5,186 nt of DNA from assembly GCA_035714625.1 (NCBI GenBank), contig DASTLT010000098.1:1-5186 (forward strand), written 5' to 3'. This DNA comes from GCA-003244245 sp035714625. Its GTDB lineage: Bacteria; Actinomycetota; Actinomycetes; Mycobacteriales; Pseudonocardiaceae. The notes beneath the pieces were generated by a model that had not been told where the DNA came from, ran no database searches, and saw only the letters and a list, made by a program, of their open reading frames with translations. Positions within the stretch are counted from its first letter, which is position 1, and the number at the start of each line of letters is the position of its first letter. The translations under genes were made by a program, and so were the position numbers. Shown here piece by piece: positions 1 through 4,859 of this stretch.

Positions 1-2
1 CC

Positions 3-134
3 AGGTCTGCCCAGCGGCCGGTCCCCGCAGGGACGCTGAAGCAGGGCGGCGGGCTGAAGCAGGGCAGCGGTGAGGCAGAAGGGGTACTGAAGCAGAGGGG
101 TACTGAGGCGGGGGTCCGGAAGGAAGGGCGGTGA
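3..134 (+). CDS. resB: Probable C-terminal tail of ResB, cytochrome c maturation protein (5' end outside window)
   Basis: The third forward frame is open from the window edge to a TGA at 132-134, giving 43 residues with about 79% G/C at third positions, which suits coding in this genome. The stop lies 4 nt before the ATG of ccsB and overlaps its ribosome-binding region, as expected for translationally coupled genes. In actinobacteria the gene directly upstream of ccsA/ccsB is normally resB, whose product partners CcsB in delivering haem to apocytochrome c on the outer face of the membrane. The visible part is only a hydrophilic, basic tail with the triplet LKQ three times (GTLKQGG, GLKQGS, GVLKQR). 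It contains no diagnostic ResB motif, so the name rests on position. It could instead be a non-coding leader with fortuitous openness. Confidence 0.5.
   Translation, partial: RSAQRPVPAGTLKQGGGLKQGSGEAEGVLKQRGTEAGVRKEGR
36..111 (+). repeat. Degenerate tandem repeat of a CTGAAGCAG-like 9-mer
   Basis: Five copies of (C/G)TGARGC(A/G)G start at 36, 54, 70, 87 and 103, spaced 16-18 nt apart. Three are exact CTGAAGCAG (36, 54, 87). Longer matches include GCTGAAGCAGGGC at 35-47 and 53-65, and GGGGTACTGA at 81-90 and 97-106. Because the spacing is not always a multiple of three, only some copies encode the same LKQ triplet. The array sits inside the putative resB tail just before ccsB. Confidence 0.6.
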
Positions 135-138
135 GCCG

Positions 139-1131
139 ATGCTGGTCGATCCGGTGCTGGCCGCATACGGGGACCTGGCGCATGGCACGGCGCTGGTGCT
201 CTACCTGTTCGCGATGGCGCTGCACGCCGTCGAGTACGCGGCCTCGCGGGTCCCCGCGGCCACCCCGCAGCGAGTCGCCGTCCCAGCAGGTAACGGTGCG
301 CTCGCCACGCTGGCTCCCCACGGTGATGCGGCAGCAGGCAGGGCCGCAGCAACAGACGGGGGGCGACGGCGGCGGGGGAAAGCCGAGCGGATCGGGCGCT
401 GCGCGGTGGCCCTCACGGTGCTCGCCGCGCTGGTGCACGGCGGCTCACTGGCGCTGCGTGGCACGGCGGCGGGCCGGGTGCCCTGGGGCAACATGTACGA
501 GTTCACCTCGGCGTTGTGCCTCGTCGCGGTGCTCGCCTGGCTGATCGTGCTGTACCGGCAGCGCAGCGCGGCCCGCATGCTGCGCCGACTCGGGATGTTC
601 GTGCTGCTGCCCGTCGTGATCCTGATGTTTTTGGCCGGCACCGTGCTCTACGCCGAGGCCGCACCGCTGGTCCCGGCGCTGAACTCGTACTGGATCGCGA
701 TTCACGTCTCCGCCGCCGCCACCGCGTCGGGCATCCTGCTGGTCTCCGGGGTGGCGAGCGTGCTCTACCTGATCCGGGAACGAGCCGGGGCGCCGTCCCG
801 GATTGCGGCCAGCCTGCCCGGCAGTGCCACCCTGGATCGGGTGGCCTACCGCACCGCGGTGGTCGCCTTCCCGATCTGGACCTTCGGGGTGATCACCGGC
901 GCGATCTGGGCGGAGGCCGCCTGGGGCCGGTACTGGGGGTGGGACCCGAAGGAGACCGTCGCGCTGGTCGCCTGGGTGATCTATGCCGGATATCTGCATG
1001 CCAGGGCGACGGCGGGGTGGCGCGGTTCCCGGGCCGCGTGGATCAACGTGGTGGGTTTCGCGGCGATGCTGTTCAATTTCTTCTTCGTCAACATCGTGAT
1101 CGCCGGACTGCACTCCTACGCTGGGATTTAG
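139..1131 (+). CDS. ccsB: Cytochrome c biogenesis protein CcsB (CcsA/ResC family)
   Basis: This 330-residue integral membrane protein belongs to the haem-handling family of System II cytochrome c maturation. With ResB it exports haem and ligates it to apocytochrome c outside the membrane. The tryptophan-rich WWD signature is clear at residues 262-272 (WGRYWGWDPKE). Conserved-type histidines that could ligate haem are at 100, 189, 287 and 325, and the PWGNMYEF block at 115-122 is typical of actinobacterial members. Hydrophobicity suggests about eight membrane spans, near 16-34, 86-108, 122-140, 151-172, 184-212, 237-258, 272-290 and 301-323. Residues 37-85 form a long Ala/Gly/Arg-rich loop. 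The ATG at 139 is preceded by AGGAAGGG (121-128). An overlapping GTG at 131 is in another frame. Databases name this family both ccsA and ccsB, so the symbol is a convention. Confidence 0.95.
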   Translation: MLVDPVLAAYGDLAHGTALVLYLFAMALHAVEYAASRVPAATPQRVAVPAGNGALATLAPHGDAAAGRAAATDGGRRRRGKAERIGRCAVALTVLAALVHGGSLALRGTAAGRVPWGNMYEFTSALCLVAVLAWLIVLYRQRSAARMLRRLGMFVLLPVVILMFLAGTVLYAEAAPLVPALNSYWIAIHVSAAATASGILLVSGVASVLYLIRERAGAPSRIAASLPGSATLDRVAYRTAVVAFPIWTFGVITGAIWAEAAWGRYWGWDPKETVALVAWVIYAGYLHARATAGWRGSRAAWINVVGFAAMLFNFFFVNIVIAGLHSYAGI

Positions 1132-1175
1132 GACTGTCCGATGCTCAGCCCACCCAGCCCGCTGTAGGCGTATTA

Positions 1176-1194
1176 CCCTCAGACGATCTGAGGG
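1176..1194. promoter_or_regulatory. Perfect 8-bp inverted repeat in front of the MinD-like gene (possible operator or leader hairpin)
   Basis: CCCTCAGA (1176-1183) and TCTGAGGG (1187-1194) are exact reverse complements around the 3-nt centre CGA. The repeat ends 3 nt before the likely Shine-Dalgarno AAGGGGA (1198-1204) and 17 nt before the GTG start at 1212. A TATTAC stretch at 1171-1176 touches its left edge and could be a weak -10 element, which would put the repeat over the transcription start. No T-run follows, so a simple intrinsic terminator for ccsB is unlikely. The symmetry is seen directly; a regulatory role is inferred. Confidence 0.5.
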
Positions 1195-1211
1195 CGGAAG
1201 GGGACAGCAGC

Positions 1212-2393
1212 GTGACCGAGCGTGAGGCGCAGAACGGCCAGTGGAACGCGGCGGCGGTCAGTGGTGCCTGGCCTCCCCCCGACCCTGGGGCCACCGCGGC
1301 AACCTCGGGCCCGCACGGGGTGGGCGGCGGCCCGTCCGGTCCGCACCAGGTGGGCGGCGTCCCGTCCGGTCCGTATGGGGTGGCGGGGGGTCCGTCCGGG
1401 CCGCATGCGGTCGACCCGCAGCGGACCCCGGGCGGTGGGTACCCCCAGCAGCACTCTCCGGCGCATGACCTGTCGGCCGCCCAGTTGCTGCCGCAGACCA
1501 AACGACCTCCGCAGACGGGCTGGCGGCGGGCGCTCTTCGTGGCGTCCGGGGGCACCGTGAACGTCGGGGAGAGCCCGACGGACGTGCAGCGTCGCGAGCT
1601 GATCACGCGGGTCAACCAGCCGTTGCACGGCTGCTACAAGATCGCCATGCTGAGCCTGAAAGGGGGCGTCGGCAAGACGACCATCACGACCACCCTGGGG
1701 TCCACGTTCGCCTCGTTGCGCGGCGACCGGGTGATCGCGGTGGACGCCAATCCCGACCGGGGCACGCTGTCGCAGAAGATCCCGCTGGAGACCACCGCCA
1801 CCGTGCGGCACCTGCTGCGCGACGCCCAGCGGATCCGTCGCTACTCCGACATCCGGGCCTACACCTCCCAAGGCCCCAGCCGGCTGGAGATTCTGGCCAG
1901 CGAGCAGGACCCGGCGGTGTCGGAGGCGTTCAGCGAGGACGACTACCGCCGCACGGTCACCCTGCTCGAGCACTTCTACAACATCGTGCTCACCGACTGC
2001 GGGACCGGGCTGATGCACTCGGCGATGAAGGGCGTGCTGGATCTGGCCGGCTCCCTGGTCCTCGTCTCGTCCGGCTCGATCGACGGCGCGCGGTCGGCCT
2101 CGGCGACCCTGGACTGGCTGGACGCGCACGGCTATCACGAACTGGTCGCCCGATCCGTCGCCGTGATCAACTCGGTGCGTCCGACGTCGGGCAAGGTGGA
2201 TCTGGACCGGGTTGCCCAGCACTTCGCCGCGCGCTGCCGGGCGGTGTGTCGGATGCCCTTCGACGAGCATCTCGAGGAGGGCGGGGAGATCGACCTCGAC
2301 CGTCTGGGCCCCCGTGCCCGGCTGGCCGCGCTGGAGTTGGCGGCGACCGTCGCCGACGACTTCCCCAACGCGGCTGCCCGGTTCGCCCCGTAG
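1212..2393 (+). CDS. MinD/ParA-like P-loop ATPase with repeat-bearing disordered N-terminus (EspI-like family)
   Basis: The 393-residue protein has two parts. Residues 1 to about 100 are Pro/Gly-rich and low in complexity, with a decapeptide repeat at 32-67. The rest is a SIMIBI-class ATPase. A deviant Walker A, KGGVGKTT, lies at 150-157 with the signature lysine K150. A switch-like DANPDRGTL is at 178-186, and a Walker B-type strand IVLTDCGTGL at 258-267 contains D262. The LFVASGGTVNVGES and NPDRGTL blocks are familiar from mycobacterial EspI-like ATPases and, from memory, from the Rv0530-type protein that follows ccsA there. The partner and process are unknown; relatives act in protein positioning or secretion. 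The GTG at 1212 is chosen because AAGGGGA lies 7 nt upstream. The frame is open much further back, but that stretch overlaps ccsB. The 80-nt gap and inverted repeat suggest it may have its own control. Confidence 0.85.
   Translation: MTEREAQNGQWNAAAVSGAWPPPDPGATAATSGPHGVGGGPSGPHQVGGVPSGPYGVAGGPSGPHAVDPQRTPGGGYPQQHSPAHDLSAAQLLPQTKRPPQTGWRRALFVASGGTVNVGESPTDVQRRELITRVNQPLHGCYKIAMLSLKGGVGKTTITTTLGSTFASLRGDRVIAVDANPDRGTLSQKIPLETTATVRHLLRDAQRIRRYSDIRAYTSQGPSRLEILASEQDPAVSEAFSEDDYRRTVTLLEHFYNIVLTDCGTGLMHSAMKGVLDLAGSLVLVSSGSIDGARSASATLDWLDAHGYHELVARSVAVINSVRPTSGKVDLDRVAQHFAARCRAVCRMPFDEHLEEGGEIDLDRLGPRARLAALELAATVADDFPNAAARFAP
1305..1412 (+). repeat. In-frame 30-nt repeat encoding SGPHxVGGxP decapeptides
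   Basis: Three full units and one partial unit run in register: SGPHGVGGGP (residues 32-41), SGPHQVGGVP (42-51), SGPYGVAGGP (52-61) and SGPHAV (62-67). Each unit is 30 nt. They lie in the low-complexity N-terminus of the MinD-like ATPase and carry a histidine (tyrosine once) at the same place. The regular period suggests growth by tandem duplication, so copy number may vary between strains. Confidence 0.85.
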
Positions 2394-2419
2394 CGAGGCC
2401 CCACCCGTCCCGACCCCGC

Positions 2420-2581
2420 TCAGCCCTCCTCGTCGGGCTTGCGTTTCAACCCGCGCAGGAACTCCGGGTCGTCGTCAGGGGCCAGCGCCGGACGTCGCCC
2501 GCCGGGACGCTGCGGGCCGAACGCCTTCCAGAGCAGCACGGTCATCGTCGCTGCGCTGACAGCCACCAGTAGGTACTGCAC
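2420..2581 (-). CDS. Small single-pass membrane protein of unknown function (53 aa)
   Basis: This 53-residue frame begins with GTG at 2581 and ends with TGA at 2420-2422. The upstream minus-strand sequence holds a strong AGGAGAGAGG ribosome-binding stretch, with its GAGAGG 7 nt before the start. The product has a short hydrophobic N-terminus (residues 1-18, QYLLVAVSAATMTVLLW), then the turn KAFGPQRPGG, then an acidic and basic soluble tail with APDDDPEFLRGLKRKPDEEG. I recall small actinobacterial proteins of this layout (LLW-AFGP then APDDDPEFL), but I know no function for them. It follows bldC on the same strand after 86 nt and converges with the MinD-like gene across 26 nt. It may match the tiny Rv0530A-type gene of mycobacteria, but this is from memory and untested. 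Confidence 0.75.
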   Translation of the reverse strand: MQYLLVAVSAATMTVLLWKAFGPQRPGGRRPALAPDDDPEFLRGLKRKPDEEG

Positions 2582-2584
2582 AGT

Positions 2585-2610
2585 GGCACCTCTCTCCTGG
2601 GGGCACCTCT
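2585..2610. repeat. Direct repeat of GGCACCTCT upstream of the small membrane protein
   Basis: GGCACCTCT occurs at 2585-2593 and again at 2602-2610, a 17-nt period, just upstream of the 53-residue protein. On the coding strand each copy reads AGAGGTGCC, so they could simply be purine-rich ribosome-binding sequence, or paired sites for a regulator. The related GGGGGCACCT at 2599-2608 recurs exactly at 4231-4240 next to the menA start. Confidence 0.4.
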
Positions 2611-2667
2611 TGCCAGGTCATTCCCGAGAGTAGTAGCGCCGGGCAAGGTCCCTCGGCGGACCCAGGG

Positions 2668-2877
2668 TCAGCTTGAGCCCTGCGGGGCCGGCGTCGTGAG
2701 CGAGGCCAGCAGCGCGCGCACCTCGGCCTCCCGGAACCGCCGATGCCCACCCGGGGTGCGGATCGAGCCGATCCGCCCTGCGGAGGCCCAGCGGGTGACG
2801 GTCTTGGGGTCTACCCGGAACAGCGCCGCGACTTCTCCTGGGGTGAGCAGGCGCTCTGCGGGTTGGGGAAGGGACAT
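2668..2877 (-). CDS. bldC: BldC-family MerR-like DNA-binding protein
   Basis: The 69-residue product is almost entirely the winged helix-turn-helix of the BldC family. The helix-turn-helix spans about residues 12-36 (TPGEVAALFRVDPKTVTRWASAGRI) and the wing spans 37-49 (GSIRTPGGHRRFR), followed by the helix EAEVRALLASL. It agrees closely with remembered Streptomyces BldC (LLTPAEVA, FRVDPKTVTRWA, SIRT-GGHRR, REAEVRALLA) and is about the same length. BldC lacks the coiled-coil and ligand domains of true MerR proteins. In Streptomyces it binds direct repeats cooperatively and holds back early sporulation; the role here is inferred. The start is the ATG at 2877, with AGGGAGG (2884-2890 on this strand) 6 nt upstream. 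An adjacent in-frame GTG at 2880 would add one residue but leaves only 3 nt of spacing. The gene probably reads on into the small membrane protein gene. Confidence 0.9.
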   Translation of the reverse strand: MSLPQPAERLLTPGEVAALFRVDPKTVTRWASAGRIGSIRTPGGHRRFREAEVRALLASLTTPAPQGSS

Positions 2878-3044
2878 CACGGACCTCCCTGGGCACAGTC
2901 AGGACCTTTCGGAGCATCGTGACAGCTCACGCGCCAGGTACTCGAACGGTTGGGTACAGGTAAAGCGCCGGTAATGGGATGAACCGGGCCAATCGGTGTT
3001 GTGCTGGTCTGCGCGGGGCCGCCCGGGGAGTAGGCTCGGGGAGC
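2878..3044. other. Divergent intergenic region between bldC and the DUF4229-like gene
   Basis: This stretch of about 167 nt must hold the leftward signals for bldC and any rightward promoter for the membrane protein gene. I see an imperfect palindrome CGTGA-CAGC-TCACG at 2918-2931 and a TANNNT-type hexamer TAGGCT at 3031-3036. The hexamer ends 8 nt before the GTG at 3045, as in leaderless actinobacterial genes. No convincing -35 element accompanies it. All regulatory reading here is tentative. Confidence 0.3.
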
Positions 3045-3332
3045 GTGTCAGCCCCCCCGCCGGCAGGCTCCGCGCTCGTCCGCGACGTCGCTGCCTACAG
3101 CCTCGCCCGGCTGGGCTTGGTGGGGCTGCTCACCCTGCTGCTGGTGCTGGCCGGGGTCCCCCTGCTGGTCGCGGCACTGCTGGCGTTGGTAGTCGCCTTG
3201 CCGCTGTCCCTGGTGCTGATGCGATCGCTGCGCCTCCGGGTGGCCGCCGGACTGCACGCGGCCAGGGCACGCCGCCGCGTGGAGCGGGCCCGGCTGCGCG
3301 ATCAGCTTCGCGGTGAGCCGAGCAGCGGCTAG
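3045..3332 (+). CDS. Two-helix membrane protein, DUF4229-like
   Basis: The 95-residue protein has two closely spaced hydrophobic helices, about residues 20-37 and 39-59, joined by a short GVP turn. A strongly basic helical tail follows (residues 60-90, RSLRLRVAAGLHAARARRRVERARLRDQLRGE) and should lie in the cytoplasm. Size, layout and the YSLARLGLVGLL opening fit the actinobacterial DUF4229 family, often seen near menA; no function is known. The frame extends up to an ATG at 2979, but that part has more A/T at third positions (AAT, TGT, TGT, GCT, GGT) and no ribosome-binding site. The GTG at 3045 is therefore preferred, giving a start of SAPPPAGSALVRDV. Its own Shine-Dalgarno is poor: GGGGAG ends only 1 nt before the start, so a leaderless message is possible. 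The gene converges on menA with 19 nt between stops. Confidence 0.75.
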   Translation: MSAPPPAGSALVRDVAAYSLARLGLVGLLTLLLVLAGVPLLVAALLALVVALPLSLVLMRSLRLRVAAGLHAARARRRVERARLRDQLRGEPSSG

Positions 3333-3355
3333 TCCGCCGGCGGGCCCGGCCCTAG
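3329..3355. terminator. Possible bidirectional hairpin between converging genes
   Basis: Between the facing stop codons lies GCCGG (3336-3340), the loop CGGGC, and CCGGC (3346-3350). Outside this are CTAG at 3329-3332 and CTAG at 3352-3355, which can also pair. The TAG stops of both genes sit inside the outer arms. No T-run is present on either side, so this would be a GC-only structure of the kind often seen at actinobacterial convergent ends, and it is weak evidence on its own. Confidence 0.3.
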
Positions 3356-4230
3356 TAGGGCGCGGACCAGGCCAGGGCGGCAGCGGTCGCGGCGGCCCAC
3401 ACCAGCATCGTCAGCCCGGTGTCCCGAAGCACCAGGATCAGGGCCCGGCCACCGGCCCCGGTCAGCACCCGCCGCACCGGGCGCACCGCAAGTACCAGAG
3501 CGATGAGCCCGACCAGCGCGGTGGGACGGGTGAGCGCGAGGCCGAGCGTCACCACGAACGGCACGACGACCAGCGCGACGTACAGCCGTCGGGTCCGGGA
3601 AGCCCCCAGGCGAACCGCGAGGGTGCGCTTGCCCACGGCGGCGTCGGTGGGGATGTCCCGCAGGTTGTTCGCCACCAGGACCGCGGCCGACAGCGCACCC
3701 ATCGCGACGGCTGCCGCAGCGCCGCTGCCGGTGATCCGCTCAGCGAGCACGTACTGGGTGCCCAGCACGGCGACCGGGCCGAAGAACAGGAAGACCGCCA
3801 CCTCGCCCCACCCGCCGTAGCCGTACGGCCGCCGACCTCCGGTGTAGAACCACGCCGCGGTGATGCTGGCCACCCCGACGGCCAGCAGCCACCACTTCTC
3901 CGCCAGGGCCACCAGCACCAGGCCGGCCATCGCCGCGAAGCCGAGGCTCGCGAGGGCGGCCATGCGCACCGCAGCGGGAGTGGCGGCTCCCGACCCGACC
4001 AGCCGCATCGGCCCGACCCGGGCGCTGTCCGTGCCGCGCACCCCGTCGGAGTAGTCGTTGGCGTAGTTGACCCCGATCACCAGCCCCAGCGCCACCGCCA
4101 GGGCCAGCAGTGCCTGCACCCAGTTCAGCGGACCGAGCGCGGCGGCCGCGCCCCAGCCGGCGAGCACTGGGGCGACGGCGTTGGGCAAGGTGCGCGGGCG
4201 GGCTCCTTCAACCCACTGCGCGAGGGTCAT
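3352..4230 (-). CDS. menA: 1,4-dihydroxy-2-naphthoate polyprenyltransferase MenA
   Basis: MenA joins a polyprenyl diphosphate to 1,4-dihydroxy-2-naphthoate in the cytoplasmic membrane, giving demethylmenaquinone. The 292-residue product has the normal family length and both Asp-rich, magnesium-binding motifs of UbiA-type prenyltransferases. The first is NYANDYSDGVRGTD at 55-68 (N55, D59, D62). The second is NNLRDIPTDAAVGKRTL at 188-204 (N189, D192, D196, K201). GPMRLVGSG (73-81) and RRPYGYGGWGE (133-143) are further typical blocks, and eight or nine hydrophobic helices fill the rest. The start is the ATG at 4230, with AAGGTG a few bases upstream on this strand. The N-terminus TLAQWVEGARPRTLPNAVAPVL is standard. 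menE reads in the same direction upstream, but a long low-GC gap makes a simple shared transcript doubtful. Confidence 0.97.
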   Translation of the reverse strand: MTLAQWVEGARPRTLPNAVAPVLAGWGAAAALGPLNWVQALLALAVALGLVIGVNYANDYSDGVRGTDSARVGPMRLVGSGAATPAAVRMAALASLGFAAMAGLVLVALAEKWWLLAVGVASITAAWFYTGGRRPYGYGGWGEVAVFLFFGPVAVLGTQYVLAERITGSGAAAAVAMGALSAAVLVANNLRDIPTDAAVGKRTLAVRLGASRTRRLYVALVVVPFVVTLGLALTRPTALVGLIALVLAVRPVRRVLTGAGGRALILVLRDTGLTMLVWAAATAAALAWSAPY

Positions 4231-4384
4231 GGGGGCACCTTACGGGCACGCAGCTCCACCTGTTCCAGGGGTCCAGCAGTTCCCAGTCCACTCTGATCAC
4301 GATTGAACCTTCCCGCACCCATGGCTTAGTCCTAGTGTACCGAAATGTGTAGCTCTTTACGCCCTAAGATCGAGGACATGGCCT
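4231..4384. other. menA upstream region
   Basis: This stretch of about 150 nt precedes menA on the minus strand. A TANNNT-type hexamer TACACT is present on that strand (complement of 4334-4339), about 104 nt before the ATG, without a recognisable -35 partner. On the plus strand TAAGAT at 4365-4370 could serve as a -10 for the decayed gene that follows, again with no clear -35. No gene is visible here. Confidence 0.3.
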
Positions 4385-4712
4385 GTGAGCTGGGGAAATA
4401 CCCGGCTGAGCATAAAGATGATCGTGTTTCTTACACTGGATGGCCTCGCGGAGCAATTTTTTACCGTCGACACCACGGCCATCTGCGATGCAGACAAGAC
4501 AACCAGGGTGATGGAGAGCGCAATTCGTCCTCGATCCGCCACGGTGCGCGCTTTTGGTCCCGCCTTCACCGTTCGATGCAGGGACGATTTCTTGGCGGTG
4601 CTGCGAGCGGTTGAATGGTGGAGCACGTGAGCTTTCCCTTGCCGGGGAGCTGTTTGCGCGAAGAGCTCTGGTACCAACTCGCAGGGCGCTGCGCGCTCCC
4701 CTTGGGACCTGA
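4385..4712 (+). pseudogene. Decayed RraA-family gene remnant (frameshifted, C-terminal part lost)
   Basis: A frame from GTG 4385 to TGA 4630 encodes 81 residues. About residues 16-77 look like the N-terminus of the RraA/HMG-aldolase-like family: LTLDGLAEQFFTVDTTAICDADK, then AIRPRSATVRAFGPAFTVRCRDDFLAVLRAVE. The similarity stops at WWST. Immediately after, in the frame starting at 4620, a second piece reads GARELSLAGELFARRAL and runs to TGA at 4710-4712. This resembles the later RraA segment around GELFA. The expected GDVVVVDGGG-type stretch between them is missing, as are the downstream G-x20-R-D metal/substrate-site region and the C-terminus, so the product would be inactive. RraA proteins are about 160 residues or more. 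Third positions are clearly less GC-rich than in neighbouring genes, which suits decay or foreign origin. A likely later start is ATG 4418. Family assignment is from remembered motifs. Confidence 0.6.
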
Positions 4713-4859
4713 AAACGAAGACCACAGACGCCTCGCCTGATAGCCTGCAGGACGGATCGATCTTGATGCTGTGGTTAGCTGAATCGATCCAAGGGAACCA
4801 TAACCTCAAGATCGACAAATGTGATCGGCTTATTTCGAAGCGAATTGCGGTTGCGGGCG
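4713..4859. other. Low-GC spacer beyond the 3' end of menE
   Basis: No gene is recognisable in this 147-nt stretch. It is distinctly richer in A/T than the flanking genes and contains the inverted repeats at 4754-4814. It lies directly downstream of menE in menE's reading direction, so it may act as its 3' untranslated or termination region. It may also be leftover material from the same event that left the RraA remnant. Confidence 0.4.
4754..4814. repeat. Overlapping, mutually exclusive inverted repeats
   Basis: CGATCTTGA (4758-4766) is the exact reverse complement of TCAAGATCG (4806-4814). Inside it, GGTTA (4773-4777) pairs with TAACC (4801-4805), leaving a 6-nt bulge on the left side. A second repeat, GGATCGAT (4754-4761) with ATCGATCC (4783-4790), shares its left arm with the first, so only one can form at a time. 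No T-run follows on either strand. It could be a menE terminator or attenuator-like structure, or a relic of a mobile element end. Confidence 0.5.

Noticed and set aside
516..1211. Upstream extension of the MinD-like frame through ccsB
   Set aside because: The frame is open because of high GC, but this part overlaps the well-supported ccsB gene and its translation is Arg/Gly/Pro-rich with no family features. The GTG at 1212 has a proper ribosome-binding site.
1179..2270. 363-residue minus-strand open frame
   Set aside because: It is the antisense shadow of the MinD-like ATPase gene. Its translation is rich in Arg, His, Gly and Pro with no domain motif.
2394..2419. Terminator between the MinD-like gene and the small membrane protein
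   Set aside because: Only CGAGG/CCTCG with a long loop could be paired, and there is no T-run. The evidence is too weak to list.
2918..2931. CGTGA-CAGC-TCACG palindrome as a CRP-type site
   Set aside because: The spacing between GTGA and TCAC is 4 nt rather than the 6 nt of the CRP/FNR-type consensus, and the arms are too short to be convincing.
3313..4296. 327-residue plus-strand open frame
   Set aside because: It lies antisense to menA, whose motifs are unambiguous. The translation is a His/Gln/Gly/Arg-rich shadow.
4385..4630. Calling the RraA-like piece a menaquinone methyltransferase (MenG)
   Set aside because: The old 'MenG' label for RraA relatives was a misannotation. The piece shows no methyltransferase SAM-binding motif, so its position beside menA should not be read as a pathway role.
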